Assembly (NCBI GenBank): GCA_018814765.1
Contig: JAHIZJ010000028.1
Location: 1 to 38,354, forward strand
Source: Patescibacteria group bacterium
Lineage (GTDB): Bacteria; Patescibacteriota; Patescibacteriia; JAHIZJ01
DNA length: 38,354 nucleotides
Direction of reading: 5' to 3'
Positions 23,386 to 33,905 of the stretch are shown here, piece after piece. The translations under genes were made by a program, and so were the position numbers. The first letter of the stretch is position 1. The number at the start of each line of letters is the position of its first letter. Under the pieces are notes generated by a model. It saw only the letters and a program-made list of their open reading frames with translations. It searched no databases and was not told the DNA's origin.

Positions 23386-24063
23386 TTATTGAACTAACAC
23401 TTTACGATAGATGGAAGTAGATCGGCCATGTTTTTTATTTGCCTCGACTTCAATTATGTTGATACCTTCTTGGAGGTTAACATACTCTTTAAAATTACCG
23501 TCATTATCACTGAATATCTCCTGTCCGTTAATTTTCAATTTTGACTCTTTCTCAACCAGACCAACAACTTCAATTGTATAATCGGAAGTAATGTAATTAT
23601 CCACTGGCTGATATACTATTAGGTCGGGGGGAGAGATCGAATTGTGGATAATAAAGCCAAAGTAGGAAAAGCATACCAAGATGGCTAGGGTAAGAAGTCC
23701 ACGGCGTAACATCTTTGGTGTAGCTAGGAAATTATAACGTGAAATAGAAATAGGTAGGCGGTCATGTTCTTTGGGGCGTGACTTCGTATTTTTAAGAAGT
23801 GCAATCTCTTTCTCGTATAATCCAAGCACAGAAACAGGATTGAGCTCTAGATAGTCTGCGTACCGTTTTAGATATTTTTTTATGTAAAGTTCACTGGGAA
23901 GCTGTGCGTATTCGCCTAATTCTAGGTATTCAAGGTAGGTTTCCTTAATGCCTGTTTCTTGTGCCACTGCTTTTAAGGTAATACCTGTCTCTTTACGAAC
24001 TTCTTTTAAGCGTTCGCCCAAGGTTTTTAGGCCGGCTATTTCCTTTTTTTTAAATGCTATCAT
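23386..24063 (-). CDS. RodZ-like HTH membrane protein
   Basis: The 225-aa protein has three parts. Residues about 14-75 form a Cro/CI-type helix-turn-helix of the HTH_25/RodZ kind (LGERLKEVRKETGITLKAVA, then ETYLEYLELGEYAQLP). A basic linker and one transmembrane helix follow (about 122-140). The exterior part (about 148-225) is a small beta-sandwich with TIEVVGLVEKESKLKINGQ and LQEGINIIEVEA, similar to the glucodextranase-B/Big-like domain often joined to such proteins. By analogy with RodZ it may link the cytoskeleton or cell-shape machinery to the envelope. It lies 6 bp after ftsK, consistent with an envelope/division role. Confidence 0.75.
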   Translation of the reverse strand: MIAFKKKEIAGLKTLGERLKEVRKETGITLKAVAQETGIKETYLEYLELGEYAQLPSELYIKKYLKRYADYLELNPVSVLGLYEKEIALLKNTKSRPKEHDRLPISISRYNFLATPKMLRRGLLTLAILVCFSYFGFIIHNSISPPDLIVYQPVDNYITSDYTIEVVGLVEKESKLKINGQEIFSDNDGNFKEYVNLQEGINIIEVEANKKHGRSTSIYRKVLVQ

Positions 24064-24069
24064 TATTAG

Positions 24070-26247
24070 TTATTCCTCGGTTTCTTCGTTTTCGTTGTCA
24101 GGTACATCGATATTATCATCAGGCTCCTCTATAAGAATATCTCGCGGTTTAGCGCCGTCACCTGGCCCAATTATACCTTCTTCTTCCAGTAAATCCAACA
24201 AACGAGCGGCTCGAGCATAACCAATTCTTAAGCGTCTTTGAAGCAAGGAGGCCGAAGCTTTATTAGCGCGCCAAACAACATCTTTGGCGCTGGAGAGGAG
24301 GTCATCATCACCCAAGTCTTCAAAGCCCGATGTTGATTGAGATGTCTGTTTTTCCGTAACCTCTTCAACGTATTGTGGTTCCGAATAATTTTTCAAGAAG
24401 TTAACAACCTTGTCTATTTCAGCTTCAGTTACTAATGCTCCTTGGATGCGCCGTGGCTTTGATAGTTCGGAAGAAGTAAAAAGCATATCACCACGACCCA
24501 ATAATTTTTCAGCTCCGGCGTAATCAAGTATTGTTCTTGAGTCCATAAGTGAAGCCACGCTAAAAGCAATGCGTGAAGTAATATTAGCTTTTATTAACCC
24601 AGTAATTACATCAACCGACGGTCTCTGGGTAGAAACAATTAAATGTATGCCCACTGCGCGTGCCATCTGTGCTAAACGTATTATTATGCCTTCAACCTCT
24701 TGAGCAACCTGCGACATTAGGTCGGCTAATTCATCAATAACTATAACAATATAGGGTAGCTTATTGACTAACACGCTGTTGTTATATTGTGCAATATTTT
24801 TTTTACCCGATTCAGACAAGAGGTGATAACGGCGATCCATTTCATTAACACACCACTTGAGAGAGTTAATCGTCTTATCAACCTCGGTGATAACAGGCGT
24901 TAAAAGATGAGGGATGTCACTATAGGAAATCAGTTCAACTTTCTTTGGATCAACCATTATGAATTTTAATTGTTCAGGACTATTCTGATAAAGAAAGCTG
25001 ATAATCAGAGAATGAATACATACGCTTTTTCCAGAGCCGGTAGCGCCGGCTATTAATAGATGAGGCATTGATTCAAGATTGGCTAAAACAACATTACCGG
25101 CTACATCTCGACCTAAGCCAAATGTTAAACCACCGATTTTCTTCTTAAAGTCTTTGCTGTCAATAATCCCACGTAGTCCAACGATGGCCACTTTTTGATT
25201 TGGTACTTCAATGCCTACGAGTGATTTACCCGGAATGGGTGCCTCGATGCGGATTGGATGAGCTGCCAAAGCCAGGGCCAGGTCATTACTTAGACCGGTT
25301 ATTTGAGATAACTTTACTCCCTCAGCTGGCCTGAATGTAAACTGTGTCACGGTTGGCCCTACTTTTACTTCACCCATTTCAACGTCAATGTTAAAATTTT
25401 CAAGAGTTTTACGAATTATTTCGGCATTACCGTCTATGTCTCCGCTAGTGGGGCGAATATTTTTATCATCTAATAAATTAATTGGGATATCAATTTTTTT
25501 CGATCTGGGTTTGACAGGTGGTTCCTGATCTTCTGTAGAATTTGGTTCTTCTTCGTCTGTCTCCTGTACCTCGGTTTGTTTGAATTCCGCTTCATCTTCA
25601 TCCTCTTCTTCGGGCTTATCCCCATCCTCTTTATTTTCATCATAAGAGGATCGACGAAGAAAACTGAACATAGAGGTCAGACCATCAAAGAAACCACTAA
25701 CCTCGGTTGGCTTTTTACTTAGTTGTCTTAGTGTGGTATTAAAGATTATTAGTATTGAAATCAAACAAAAAGCTACGATAACAACCAAGGATGCCCAAAA
25801 ACCCATAATTTTCTGAAAAGGGAAGCTTAACAGAAAACCAAGGTAACCTCCACCCCTTCCATCGACTATAGCTGAGGTAGCTTCGTCAAGTGGAATAAAT
25901 AAATGGAGAAAGCTGGAAAAGGTTATAACAAAAACCAATAAACCAACATAGTTAGTTGTTCTTAGAATAAATTTACTTGTGCGTATTAACATATATCCCC
26001 AACCCAGCAGAATAATCGGTACCAAATAACGCCCCCAGCCAAAGAGCTGTTTTATGCCGTCATTAACTAATCGTCCGACTGAACCCGCTAAACCAGACAA
26101 GCTTAAAATAGTCAGGACACACAGGGAAAACAAAATAATTACCCATATTTCCCGCTTGGTTTCTGGGGCAATAATGGGCTCCTGATCTAATTCATCTTGA
26201 TCTTCTGAGTCTGTATTGTGCCTTCTTTTATTATATTTTTTAGCCAT
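24070..26247 (-). CDS. ftsK: DNA translocase FtsK/SpoIIIE
   Basis: A hexameric dsDNA pump that clears chromosomes from the septum. The 725-aa protein has four N-terminal transmembrane helices (about 30-190), an acidic Glu/Asp-rich linker (about 205-245), then the translocase. Walker A is AGATGSGKS, Walker B YIVIVIDELADLM, and IHLIVSTQRPSVDVITG and the GAEKLLGRGDMLF segment follow. The winged-helix gamma domain, KASASLLQRRLRIGYARAARLLDLLEEEGI, recognises KOPS-type sites in relatives. It is first in the ftsK-rodZ-like-recA run. Confidence 0.95.
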   Translation of the reverse strand: MAKKYNKRRHNTDSEDQDELDQEPIIAPETKREIWVIILFSLCVLTILSLSGLAGSVGRLVNDGIKQLFGWGRYLVPIILLGWGYMLIRTSKFILRTTNYVGLLVFVITFSSFLHLFIPLDEATSAIVDGRGGGYLGFLLSFPFQKIMGFWASLVVIVAFCLISILIIFNTTLRQLSKKPTEVSGFFDGLTSMFSFLRRSSYDENKEDGDKPEEEDEDEAEFKQTEVQETDEEEPNSTEDQEPPVKPRSKKIDIPINLLDDKNIRPTSGDIDGNAEIIRKTLENFNIDVEMGEVKVGPTVTQFTFRPAEGVKLSQITGLSNDLALALAAHPIRIEAPIPGKSLVGIEVPNQKVAIVGLRGIIDSKDFKKKIGGLTFGLGRDVAGNVVLANLESMPHLLIAGATGSGKSVCIHSLIISFLYQNSPEQLKFIMVDPKKVELISYSDIPHLLTPVITEVDKTINSLKWCVNEMDRRYHLLSESGKKNIAQYNNSVLVNKLPYIVIVIDELADLMSQVAQEVEGIIIRLAQMARAVGIHLIVSTQRPSVDVITGLIKANITSRIAFSVASLMDSRTILDYAGAEKLLGRGDMLFTSSELSKPRRIQGALVTEAEIDKVVNFLKNYSEPQYVEEVTEKQTSQSTSGFEDLGDDDLLSSAKDVVWRANKASASLLQRRLRIGYARAARLLDLLEEEGIIGPGDGAKPRDILIEEPDDNIDVPDNENEETEE

Positions 26248-26257
26248 TGTAGAAGTT

Positions 26258-26287
26258 ATTGTAACACAGATTTTTAGCTTATGGCAA
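26258..26287 (-). promoter_or_regulatory. Probable ftsK promoter
   Basis: Minus strand: TTGCCA (26282-26287), 18-bp spacer, TACAAT (26258-26263). A TATAAT further upstream lacks a convincing -35. The predicted start is close to the ATG, giving a very short leader. Confidence 0.5.
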
Positions 26288-26311
26288 CCCTATTATATCT
26301 TAAAATAGTAC

Positions 26312-26340
26312 AAAAAAGACCCATTAATACGGGCCTTTTT
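26312..26340 (-). terminator. Terminator after rpoC
   Basis: On the minus strand GGCCC (26331-26335) and GGGTC (26318-26322) form a 5-bp stem with one wobble, followed by six T residues (read as AAAAAA at 26312-26317 on the plus strand). Confidence 0.65.
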
Positions 26341-26361
26341 ATATATGGATGTTGTGTTTGA

Positions 26362-29300
26362 CTACTTTGCTAGTCCAGTGCCTGCAGGAATTAATTTACC
26401 AATGATAACATTTTCTTTGAGACCGCGCAGATTATCAGTTTTTCCAGAGACTGCAGCATCAATCAATACACGAGCGGTTTCTTGGAAAGAAGCGGCCGAA
26501 AGAAAGCTGTCTGTTGAAAGAGAGGCCTTGGTGATACCAAGTAATAGGTTTTCGCCTATAGCTTTTTTCTCACCAGCTTTAAGCTTTTTATTAGCTTCAA
26601 GGAATTCACTGTGAGTTACGATTTCGCCCTCTAACAATACCGTGTCACCTGCATCCTTAATGTATAGGCGAGAGAACATTTGCCTGACAATCACTTCCAC
26701 GTGTTTGTCGTTTAATTTTTGTCCTTGAGAGGCGTATATATGAGCAATCTCTTTTTTGATATATTTTTGGGTCATTTCCTTGCCTTTCAACCGAAACAAT
26801 TGATGTAAGTCAACATTACCTTCGCATAGCTGATCACCTTTGTTTACCAAGTCTTTGTCTTTGACCCAAGGGCTGTACCCCACCGGGATTTGATATTCGT
26901 AAGTTTTTTGATCAGGTTGAGTAATTATTATATTGTTACCCTTAACCTCAGCTGTACCATCTGCTTTGGCTTTTATTTTTTGTGTACCAATGGTCCAAAG
27001 GACGTCGCCACGTTTTACGCTTGCCTTATTTTTTACAATTATATCAATTTTATCAGTACCACTTTTATCGGGCGTAACAATATATGTGTCATGAACAGCC
27101 TCTTCGGATACCAGTTTTATTATTGTTTGTTTACCTTGCTTTGAAAGATATACTTGGCCGTTTGCCTCAGAGACAATAGCTGGCTTTTTAATTGGACGAG
27201 CTTCAAAAAGCTCTTCCACCCTAGGTAATCCTTGTGTAATATCCAGACTACTAGCAACACCACCAGTGTGAAACGTTCTCATGGTCAGCTGTGTGCCGGG
27301 CTCACCGATACTTTGAGCAGCAATAATACCGACAGCTGTGCCCGTATCAACCAATCTATTGTAGCCTAGGTCATAGCCATAGCATTTCTGACAAACCCCT
27401 CTGATGGTTTTGCATGACAAGAGTGATCGGATTAATACTTCTTTAATGTCACACTTAGACATTTTTTCAGCATGTTCCTTGGATATCATTTCTCCCTTTT
27501 TGACTATCACCTTGCCGGTTTTAGGATTTTGTATATCAGCCAATGCGAACCTTCCGAAAACACGTTGGTGTAGCTCTTCCCCTGCATCTTCGCACTCTTT
27601 TTTAGTTATAATCAAGCCTTCGGTGTCACCGCAGTCTTTTTCTGATATAACTATATCCTGAGATACATCTATTAAACGACGAGTCAGATAACCTGCGTTA
27701 GCGGTTCTTAGGGCAGTATCAGATAGACCTTTTCGTGCTCCATGAGTAGAGATAAAATATTCAAGAACCTCAAAGCCCTCTTTGAAGCTACCCTTTACAG
27801 GTAACTCTATAATTTCTCCGGCCGGATTGGTTACTAAACCCTTCATACCCATCATTTGGGTTACCTGAGCCCAGGATCCGCGTGAACCAGACTCAATCAT
27901 CGTGTAGACAGGGCCGGCAGGGTCAAGAGCTGCACGACAGGAAACGGTAATATCTTCTTTAGCTTTTTCCCATGTTTTCAGGATTTTAAGATAGCGCTCT
28001 TCGTCTGTCAGAAGACCAGACTGGAAATGACTCTCAATTTCATCAATTGATTTTTCGGCCTTCGTAATAATATCGTATTTATGTTCTGGTACCGGTAAGT
28101 CATTCATGCCCCAGCTAATGCCCGATATTGTGACATATTTAAAGCTAGTCGCCATAAGGCTGTCCAGAAACTTAACCGTTTCGTCTGAACCATATTCAAA
28201 CAGAACTTGGCTGGTTAGATTACGCAGCTCTTTTTTATCCATAGTTCTGTTAATATAGTCATAGCCATCAGGTAGTACACGGTTGAATATTATACGACCA
28301 ACGCTAGTAGTTATTATCTCATCCTTAATTCTAACCCGTATTGCTTGTTGCAATTTAATTTGCCTGAGGCTATAAGTTAGGAAGGCCTCATCAACTGTGG
28401 AATATATTTTTAAGGCTTTGTCGTTTAATTCTGACTCCTTATTAATAAATGTAAGATAAAAGCAGCCCAAAACAATATCCTGATTAGGCATACAGACCGG
28501 TTCGCCGGTAGCAGGTTTCAATATATTCTTTGTTGACAACATCAGCTCCTTAGCTTCCCACTTGGCTTTTTCAGTTAAAGGCACATGTACTGCCATTTGA
28601 TCTCCATCAAAGTCAGCATTAAAGGCCGGGCAGACGAGTGGATGTACTTGAATTGCTTTACCTTCGATTAGTAATGGCTGAAAGGCCTGAATACCCAAAC
28701 GATGCAAAGTTGGAGCACGATTAAGAAGGACATGTGAATTTTTTGTGATTTCTTCTAATATATCCCAAACTTCAGGTCGGTTTGACTCGATAAATCGGCT
28801 GGCTGATCGGACATTATGAACATATTCACGCTGGATCAATTGACTGATAACGAATGGCTTGAATAATTCCAAGGCCATCTTTTTGGGAATACCGCACTGG
28901 TTAAGTTTCAGTTTTGGACCTACAACAATAACAGAACGACCGGAATAATCAACGCGTTTTCCTAAAAGATTTTGACGGAAACGTCCTTGTTTTCCTTTGA
29001 GAATGTCAGCGATAGATTTTAACATTCTTTTTTGTCCGGTTGAAGCTGTAACTGTTTTACCGTGGCGGGCGCTGTTGTCAATTAATGCATCAACAGCCTC
29101 CTGAAGCATACGCTTCTCATTTCTACATATTACTTCCGGTGCATTGAGGTCGATAAGTCTTTTGAGGCGGTTGTTTCTGTTAATAACGCGACGGTATAAA
29201 TCATTGAGATCGGAAGCGGCAAAACGACCCCCATCTAGCTGGACCATCGGGCGTAAATCTGGTGGAATTACTGGAAGTACATCGAGTACCATCCACTCCG

Positions 29301-30216
29301 GACGAATATTATTCTTATCTAGATTATGAACCAACTTAAGTCTGCGAATAGTTTTACGTCTTTTGTTAAATGAAGCCTTGGCCGCCTCCTGTTCAAGTAA
29401 CTTGGTGAGTTTATTGAAATTTACTTCATTGAGAAGTCGTTGTATTGCTTCGGCGCCTATGCCAGCTTCAAAGACGTGTCCATATTTTAGTGATAGGTCT
29501 TGATATGCACTTTCAGAAATTATCTGTAAAAGTTTAAGTGATCGTAACTCTTTTTTGGCCATATCAACCATTATCTCAAGCTCTTTAATCTTTTCATCTT
29601 TTAGCTTGGCGTTTGTTGTTAGCTCATCTTGCATTGTTTTTTCGGTGGCTGGTGTTTTATTTGCATCGCCTGCGCTTTTTTGTCTTATTTCATTTGCTAG
29701 CTGGTTAAATTTGTTTTCCAACTGTTTTTTCTTTGATTGAGCTTCTTGGTCAATCTGCTTCAGGCTTTCTTGTCGCAGGTCTTCATTGATTTTAGTAATG
29801 ATAAAATTGGCAAAATAGATGACTTTTTCCAGCTCTTGGGTTGAGAGATTGAGCACTAGGCCTATCTTTGATGGGACACCTCGCAAAAACCAGATATGTG
29901 AGACAGGGGCAGCTAAGTTTATATGTCCCATACGCTCACGTCTGACTATGCTACGGGTAACCTCGACGCCACATTTGTCACAAACAATACCTTTGTAGCG
30001 AATACGTTTATATTTTCCACAATAACACTCCCAGTCTTTTGATGGACCGAATATTTCTTCCGCAAAAAGTCCGTCTTTTTCCGGTTTTTGAGTACGATAG
30101 TTAATGGTTTCAGGCTTTGTTACTTCGCCATGTGACCAATTGTGGATTTCGTCAGGCGAAGCCAACTTAAGCTTGATGGCATTAAAATCTAATGTATTTG
30201 ATTCTTCTTGCGACAT
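26362..30216 (-). CDS. rpoC: RNA polymerase beta' subunit
   Basis: Catalytic subunit of RNA polymerase, 1284 aa. The N-terminal zinc site is [19 protein letters not shown] (about 59-77). The rudder and lid region has [23 protein letters not shown], and the Mg-binding active site is [12 protein letters not shown] (about 532-543). The trigger-loop region contains [23 protein letters not shown], and the second zinc cluster has [13 protein letters not shown]. Between the zipper and the clamp lies a Lys/Gln/Glu-rich coiled-coil insertion (about 150-230, [20 protein letters not shown]). It follows rpoB by 8 bp. Confidence 0.98.
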   Translation of the reverse strand: MSQEESNTLDFNAIKLKLASPDEIHNWSHGEVTKPETINYRTQKPEKDGLFAEEIFGPSKDWECYCGKYKRIRYKGIVCDKCGVEVTRSIVRRERMGHINLAAPVSHIWFLRGVPSKIGLVLNLSTQELEKVIYFANFIITKINEDLRQESLKQIDQEAQSKKKQLENKFNQLANEIRQKSAGDANKTPATEKTMQDELTTNAKLKDEKIKELEIMVDMAKKELRSLKLLQIISESAYQDLSLKYGHVFEAGIGAEAIQRLLNEVNFNKLTKLLEQEAAKASFNKRRKTIRRLKLVHNLDKNNIRPEWMVLDVLPVIPPDLRPMVQLDGGRFAASDLNDLYRRVINRNNRLKRLIDLNAPEVICRNEKRMLQEAVDALIDNSARHGKTVTASTGQKRMLKSIADILKGKQGRFRQNLLGKRVDYSGRSVIVVGPKLKLNQCGIPKKMALELFKPFVISQLIQREYVHNVRSASRFIESNRPEVWDILEEITKNSHVLLNRAPTLHRLGIQAFQPLLIEGKAIQVHPLVCPAFNADFDGDQMAVHVPLTEKAKWEAKELMLSTKNILKPATGEPVCMPNQDIVLGCFYLTFINKESELNDKALKIYSTVDEAFLTYSLRQIKLQQAIRVRIKDEIITTSVGRIIFNRVLPDGYDYINRTMDKKELRNLTSQVLFEYGSDETVKFLDSLMATSFKYVTISGISWGMNDLPVPEHKYDIITKAEKSIDEIESHFQSGLLTDEERYLKILKTWEKAKEDITVSCRAALDPAGPVYTMIESGSRGSWAQVTQMMGMKGLVTNPAGEIIELPVKGSFKEGFEVLEYFISTHGARKGLSDTALRTANAGYLTRRLIDVSQDIVISEKDCGDTEGLIITKKECEDAGEELHQRVFGRFALADIQNPKTGKVIVKKGEMISKEHAEKMSKCDIKEVLIRSLLSCKTIRGVCQKCYGYDLGYNRLVDTGTAVGIIAAQSIGEPGTQLTMRTFHTGGVASSLDITQGLPRVEELFEARPIKKPAIVSEANGQVYLSKQGKQTIIKLVSEEAVHDTYIVTPDKSGTDKIDIIVKNKASVKRGDVLWTIGTQKIKAKADGTAEVKGNNIIITQPDQKTYEYQIPVGYSPWVKDKDLVNKGDQLCEGNVDLHQLFRLKGKEMTQKYIKKEIAHIYASQGQKLNDKHVEVIVRQMFSRLYIKDAGDTVLLEGEIVTHSEFLEANKKLKAGEKKAIGENLLLGITKASLSTDSFLSAASFQETARVLIDAAVSGKTDNLRGLKENVIIGKLIPAGTGLAK

Positions 30217-30224
30217 ACGGTTTA

Positions 30225-33200
30225 TTATTTACCTTTTTCTTTCTTCTTTGGGCTTATTTCTGGTTTAGCGGAAGATTTTTGTTTGTCTTTGGTTTCAGGT
30301 TTGTCGCTTTTTTCCTTAGCTTCACCGGCTGGGACTGCTTCCTTCTTTACGATTTCACTCTGATCATCGACTAAGTCAACATCCAGACAAAGCCCTTTAA
30401 GTTCTCGGATCAGAACGTTGAAAGATTCCGGAACGTTTATCTTCTTTATTGCCTCTCCTTTAATAATTGCTTCATATGCTTTTGATCTACCTGGTACATC
30501 ATCCGACTTGATAGTCAGCATCTCTTGAAGAGTGTGAGCCGCTCCGTATGCCTCCAATGCCCAAACTTCCATTTCACCGAAGCGCTGACCACCAAACTGA
30601 GCTTTGCCACCGAGTGGTTGTTGAGTAACCAAAGAGTATGGGCCAATTGAGCGTTGATGAATTTTGTCTTCAACTAAATGATTGAGTTTCATTATATAAA
30701 TTTGTCCTACTGTAACTTTCTGATCAAATGGTTCTCCGGTTCGTCCATCATATAAAGTGACCTTGCCATCTTCCGGTAGATCAGCTTTTTTTAATTCTTG
30801 GCGTATTATTTCATCGCTAATACCATTTAGTACGGGTGTGGCCACATTATATCCAAGTTTTTTGGCGGCAAAACCAATGTGGGTCTCTAATATTTGTCCC
30901 AGGTTCATTCGTGAAACAACTCCTAGGGGATTGAGGACAATATCGACCGGGGTACCGTCTTCTAAGAAGGGTAGGTCTTGAGTAGAAACAATTCGTGAGA
31001 TAACACCCTTATTACCATGTCGACCGGCTAGCTTATCACCAACTTGTACTTTTCTTAGCTGAGCAACAGCTATTTGGATACTTTTTATAACACCAGCTGG
31101 CAGTTTGTCGCCGTTTTCTTTGGAAAAGATTTTTATATCAACAACCTTGCCATGTTCACCATGCTCAAGGTAGAGAGAGCTGTCTTTCACGTCTTTAGCT
31201 TTTTCTCCAAAGATTGCTCGGAGCAGTTTTTCTTCTGCAGATAATTCAGTTTCGCCCTTCGGTGTAATTTTTCCAACAAGAATATCTCCCGAAGCAACCT
31301 CAGCTCCTATTCTGACAATACCTTCTTCATCTAGGTCTTTAAGTTTGTCTTCACTAACGTTTGGAATGTCGCGAGTGATTAATTCCGGACCTAATTTTGT
31401 ATCTCGTATATCAACTGTATAATCTTCTATATGGATTGAAGTAAAATTATCTTTTTGTACTAGGCGCTCAGAAAGAAGTATGGCGTCTTCATAATTACCG
31501 CCCTCCCAGGAGACGAAGGCGACTAGTATATTTTGACCTAATGCCAGTTCACCATTTTGAGTTGAAGCGCCGTCAGCCAAAACCTGGCCTTTTTTGACAC
31601 GTTCACCGATGTTAATAATAGTACGTTGGTTCATGCAGGTGGCGGCATTAGAACGGACGAAGTTTCCCAGTGGGTAAGTGTGAATATTATTATTGTCGTC
31701 TGTGATTTGAATCTCTGAGGCCTGAACTTTTGTAGCAACACCATCAGCTTCACTCAGGATAACGTGGCCTGAGTCTTGGGCCGCTCTGGCCTCTACACCA
31801 GTGCCTACTATAGGTGCTTCTGGTCGAACACATGACACTGCCTGACGTTGCATGTTGGTTCCCATTAAGGCTCGGGAAGCATCATCATGCTCCAAGAAGG
31901 GGATCAGGGATGTAGCTACACTTACTATCTGTTTAGGTGAAATAGCCATCAACTCTATACTTTCAACGGGCATAATAGCTGGTTCACCATTACGACGAAC
32001 TTCGGCCCGATCAAAAGCAAAATAGTTTAGGTTATCCAAGGGTGTTGTTGCCGCAGTAGTAACATAATGCTCTTCTTCGAAAGCATCCATATAGACTATC
32101 TCATCTGTAACCCTAGGTTGGAGGGGGATGGTCTCTATGTCTAGCTTAGCTAATTCTTTGGCCTGATCTTTAGTTATCAGTTCGTTCTTCTTTACAATAA
32201 CTTTTCCGGAACTATCGGATATGTCCTTTCGACAACGGAGACCCTCTGTGACTGATGGATCATTCTTTGCTTCGTGGACAACTTTCAGATAGGGCGTTTC
32301 AATAAAGCCAAAATCATTTACTCTTGCATAAGTAGTCAAATGCCCAACCAGACCAATATTAGGTCCTTCAGGTGTAGCGATAGGGCAAATCCGTCCATAA
32401 TGGGTACGATGAACATCACGCACGTCAAATCCGGCTCGTTCACGAGATAGACCGCCGGGGCCCATAGCAGAAAGACGTCGTTTGTGCTCCAGTTCGGCCA
32501 GAGGGTTTGTCTGATCCATGAACTGAGAAAGTTGCGATGACATGAAAAACTCTTTGACAGCGCCCATAACAGGTCGGGCATTGATAAGCTGGCTGGGTGT
32601 CAGAGAGCCAATATCCATTGTACTCATGCGATCGCGTATGATCCTTTCCATGCGGGATAGGCCGACCCTGAACTTATTCTGTACCAGCTCACCAATAGCT
32701 CTGACACGGCGGTTACCCAAATGATCTATATCGTCCGCATCTTTTTGGGAGTTATTCAGTATAATTATTTCACGGATAATAGAGATTAGGTCCTCTCGGC
32801 GCAGGACTCGAGTTTCTTTGTTATTGGGGATTTCAAAGCCGAAGCGTTGATTCAGCTTATAACGTCCGACTCGGCCAAAGTCATAACGGTCGAAAGCGAA
32901 GAACATTTTATAAATTAAATCACGCGCATTGTCAACTGTTGCCAGATCACCCGGACGGATACGCTTATAAACTTCTTTCAGGCCCTCAGCCTCAGATCGG
33001 GCGGTATCTTTTTCTATTGTTTGATCAATATATCTGACGTCTGGATTAGTATCAACGTCTTTGAATAATTCACGAATTTCTTCATCGCCACCATAACCAA
33101 AAGCTCGTAAGAGGCTGGTAATAGCGACCTTTCTCTTACGATCTATTTTAACGACGATGTTGTTATGACTATCAGTTTCAAGCTCAAGCCAGGCACCACG

Positions 33201-33686
33201 GTTTGGAATAATCTTGGCTCCGTAGTAGCGACGACCCTTGATTACCTCCGAAGTAAAAAAAACACCAGCTGAACGAATTAGCTGGGAAACTACAACTCTC
33301 TCAATTCCATTGACAATAAAAGTACCTCGGTTAGTCATGAGTGGGAAATCTCCCAAAAAGACTTCCTGCTCTTTTATTTCACCTGTTTTTTTATTAACCA
33401 GCTGGCAATTTACGCGTAAAGCTGATTCAAATGTGAGATTTTTTGATTTTGCAGTAACTTCATCAAAACGCGGTTCATCCAGATAGTAATCTTTGAAAAA
33501 TAATTCAAGATTACGGCCCATATGTTCTTGGACCGGCGATACTTCATCAAAAAGCTCATTGAGACCCTCTTTAAAAAACCAATCGTATGATTTTCTTTGG
33601 ATTTCAATTAAGTTTGGTAAAGGTATGACCTCACGGAGCGGATTAAAATACTTCCGTTCGATCTTAGTAATATCGGATTGAGACAT
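30225..33686 (-). CDS. rpoB: RNA polymerase beta subunit
   Basis: The 1153-aa protein has the rifampicin-pocket segment [20 protein letters not shown] (about 380-399), then [20 protein letters not shown], and the C-terminal [15 protein letters not shown]. Two residues differ from the usual form near the pocket: VHRTHYGR (usually VHPTHYGR) and CPIATPEG (usually CPIETPEG). A Lys-rich low-complexity tail of about 45 residues ([20 protein letters not shown]) follows the conserved end. The start has CAGGAA upstream. It is led by a consensus promoter and a leader of roughly 110 nt; rplJ and rplL are not upstream. Confidence 0.98.
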   Translation of the reverse strand: MSQSDITKIERKYFNPLREVIPLPNLIEIQRKSYDWFFKEGLNELFDEVSPVQEHMGRNLELFFKDYYLDEPRFDEVTAKSKNLTFESALRVNCQLVNKKTGEIKEQEVFLGDFPLMTNRGTFIVNGIERVVVSQLIRSAGVFFTSEVIKGRRYYGAKIIPNRGAWLELETDSHNNIVVKIDRKRKVAITSLLRAFGYGGDEEIRELFKDVDTNPDVRYIDQTIEKDTARSEAEGLKEVYKRIRPGDLATVDNARDLIYKMFFAFDRYDFGRVGRYKLNQRFGFEIPNNKETRVLRREDLISIIREIIILNNSQKDADDIDHLGNRRVRAIGELVQNKFRVGLSRMERIIRDRMSTMDIGSLTPSQLINARPVMGAVKEFFMSSQLSQFMDQTNPLAELEHKRRLSAMGPGGLSRERAGFDVRDVHRTHYGRICPIATPEGPNIGLVGHLTTYARVNDFGFIETPYLKVVHEAKNDPSVTEGLRCRKDISDSSGKVIVKKNELITKDQAKELAKLDIETIPLQPRVTDEIVYMDAFEEEHYVTTAATTPLDNLNYFAFDRAEVRRNGEPAIMPVESIELMAISPKQIVSVATSLIPFLEHDDASRALMGTNMQRQAVSCVRPEAPIVGTGVEARAAQDSGHVILSEADGVATKVQASEIQITDDNNNIHTYPLGNFVRSNAATCMNQRTIINIGERVKKGQVLADGASTQNGELALGQNILVAFVSWEGGNYEDAILLSERLVQKDNFTSIHIEDYTVDIRDTKLGPELITRDIPNVSEDKLKDLDEEGIVRIGAEVASGDILVGKITPKGETELSAEEKLLRAIFGEKAKDVKDSSLYLEHGEHGKVVDIKIFSKENGDKLPAGVIKSIQIAVAQLRKVQVGDKLAGRHGNKGVISRIVSTQDLPFLEDGTPVDIVLNPLGVVSRMNLGQILETHIGFAAKKLGYNVATPVLNGISDEIIRQELKKADLPEDGKVTLYDGRTGEPFDQKVTVGQIYIMKLNHLVEDKIHQRSIGPYSLVTQQPLGGKAQFGGQRFGEMEVWALEAYGAAHTLQEMLTIKSDDVPGRSKAYEAIIKGEAIKKINVPESFNVLIRELKGLCLDVDLVDDQSEIVKKEAVPAGEAKEKSDKPETKDKQKSSAKPEISPKKKEKGK

Positions 33687-33799
33687 AAAAAATATTCCTG
33701 CCCCTTGTTATTATTAGGGGCTATGGAGTCTGAACTTTATACAAAGCCCTTAAATTGCTCAAAATTATACCCCAAAAAGGGGTGGATATACATAGATTG

Positions 33800-33827
33800 A
33801 TAATACCACTAATTAATATCTTGTCAA
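33800..33827 (-). promoter_or_regulatory. Consensus promoter of rpoB-rpoC
   Basis: Minus strand: TTGACA (33822-33827), 16-bp spacer, TATTAT (33800-33805). The leader that follows contains CCCCTTTTTGGGG and, near the start codon, CCCCTAATAATAACAAGGGG, two C/G hairpins that could affect translation or early termination. Confidence 0.82.
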
Positions 33828-33836
33828 GAAATAACA

Positions 33837-33865
33837 CAAAAAGGCCTAATATCTTATATAAAGGC
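33837..33865 (-). terminator. Weak terminator candidate after the NAPRTase gene
   Basis: On the minus strand GCCT/AGGC (33862-33865 with 33844-33847) plus ATA/TAT pairing, then CCTTTTTG. The stem is AT-rich and short. Confidence 0.35.
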
Positions 33866-33905
33866 TAACTTTAGCTAAAAAGATTAAATATGTATATAAA
33901 ATGAG

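Noticed and set aside
22309-23400. SOS (LexA) control of recA
   Set aside because: No GAACnnnnGTTC or CTGTnnnnACAG-type box lies upstream of the start.
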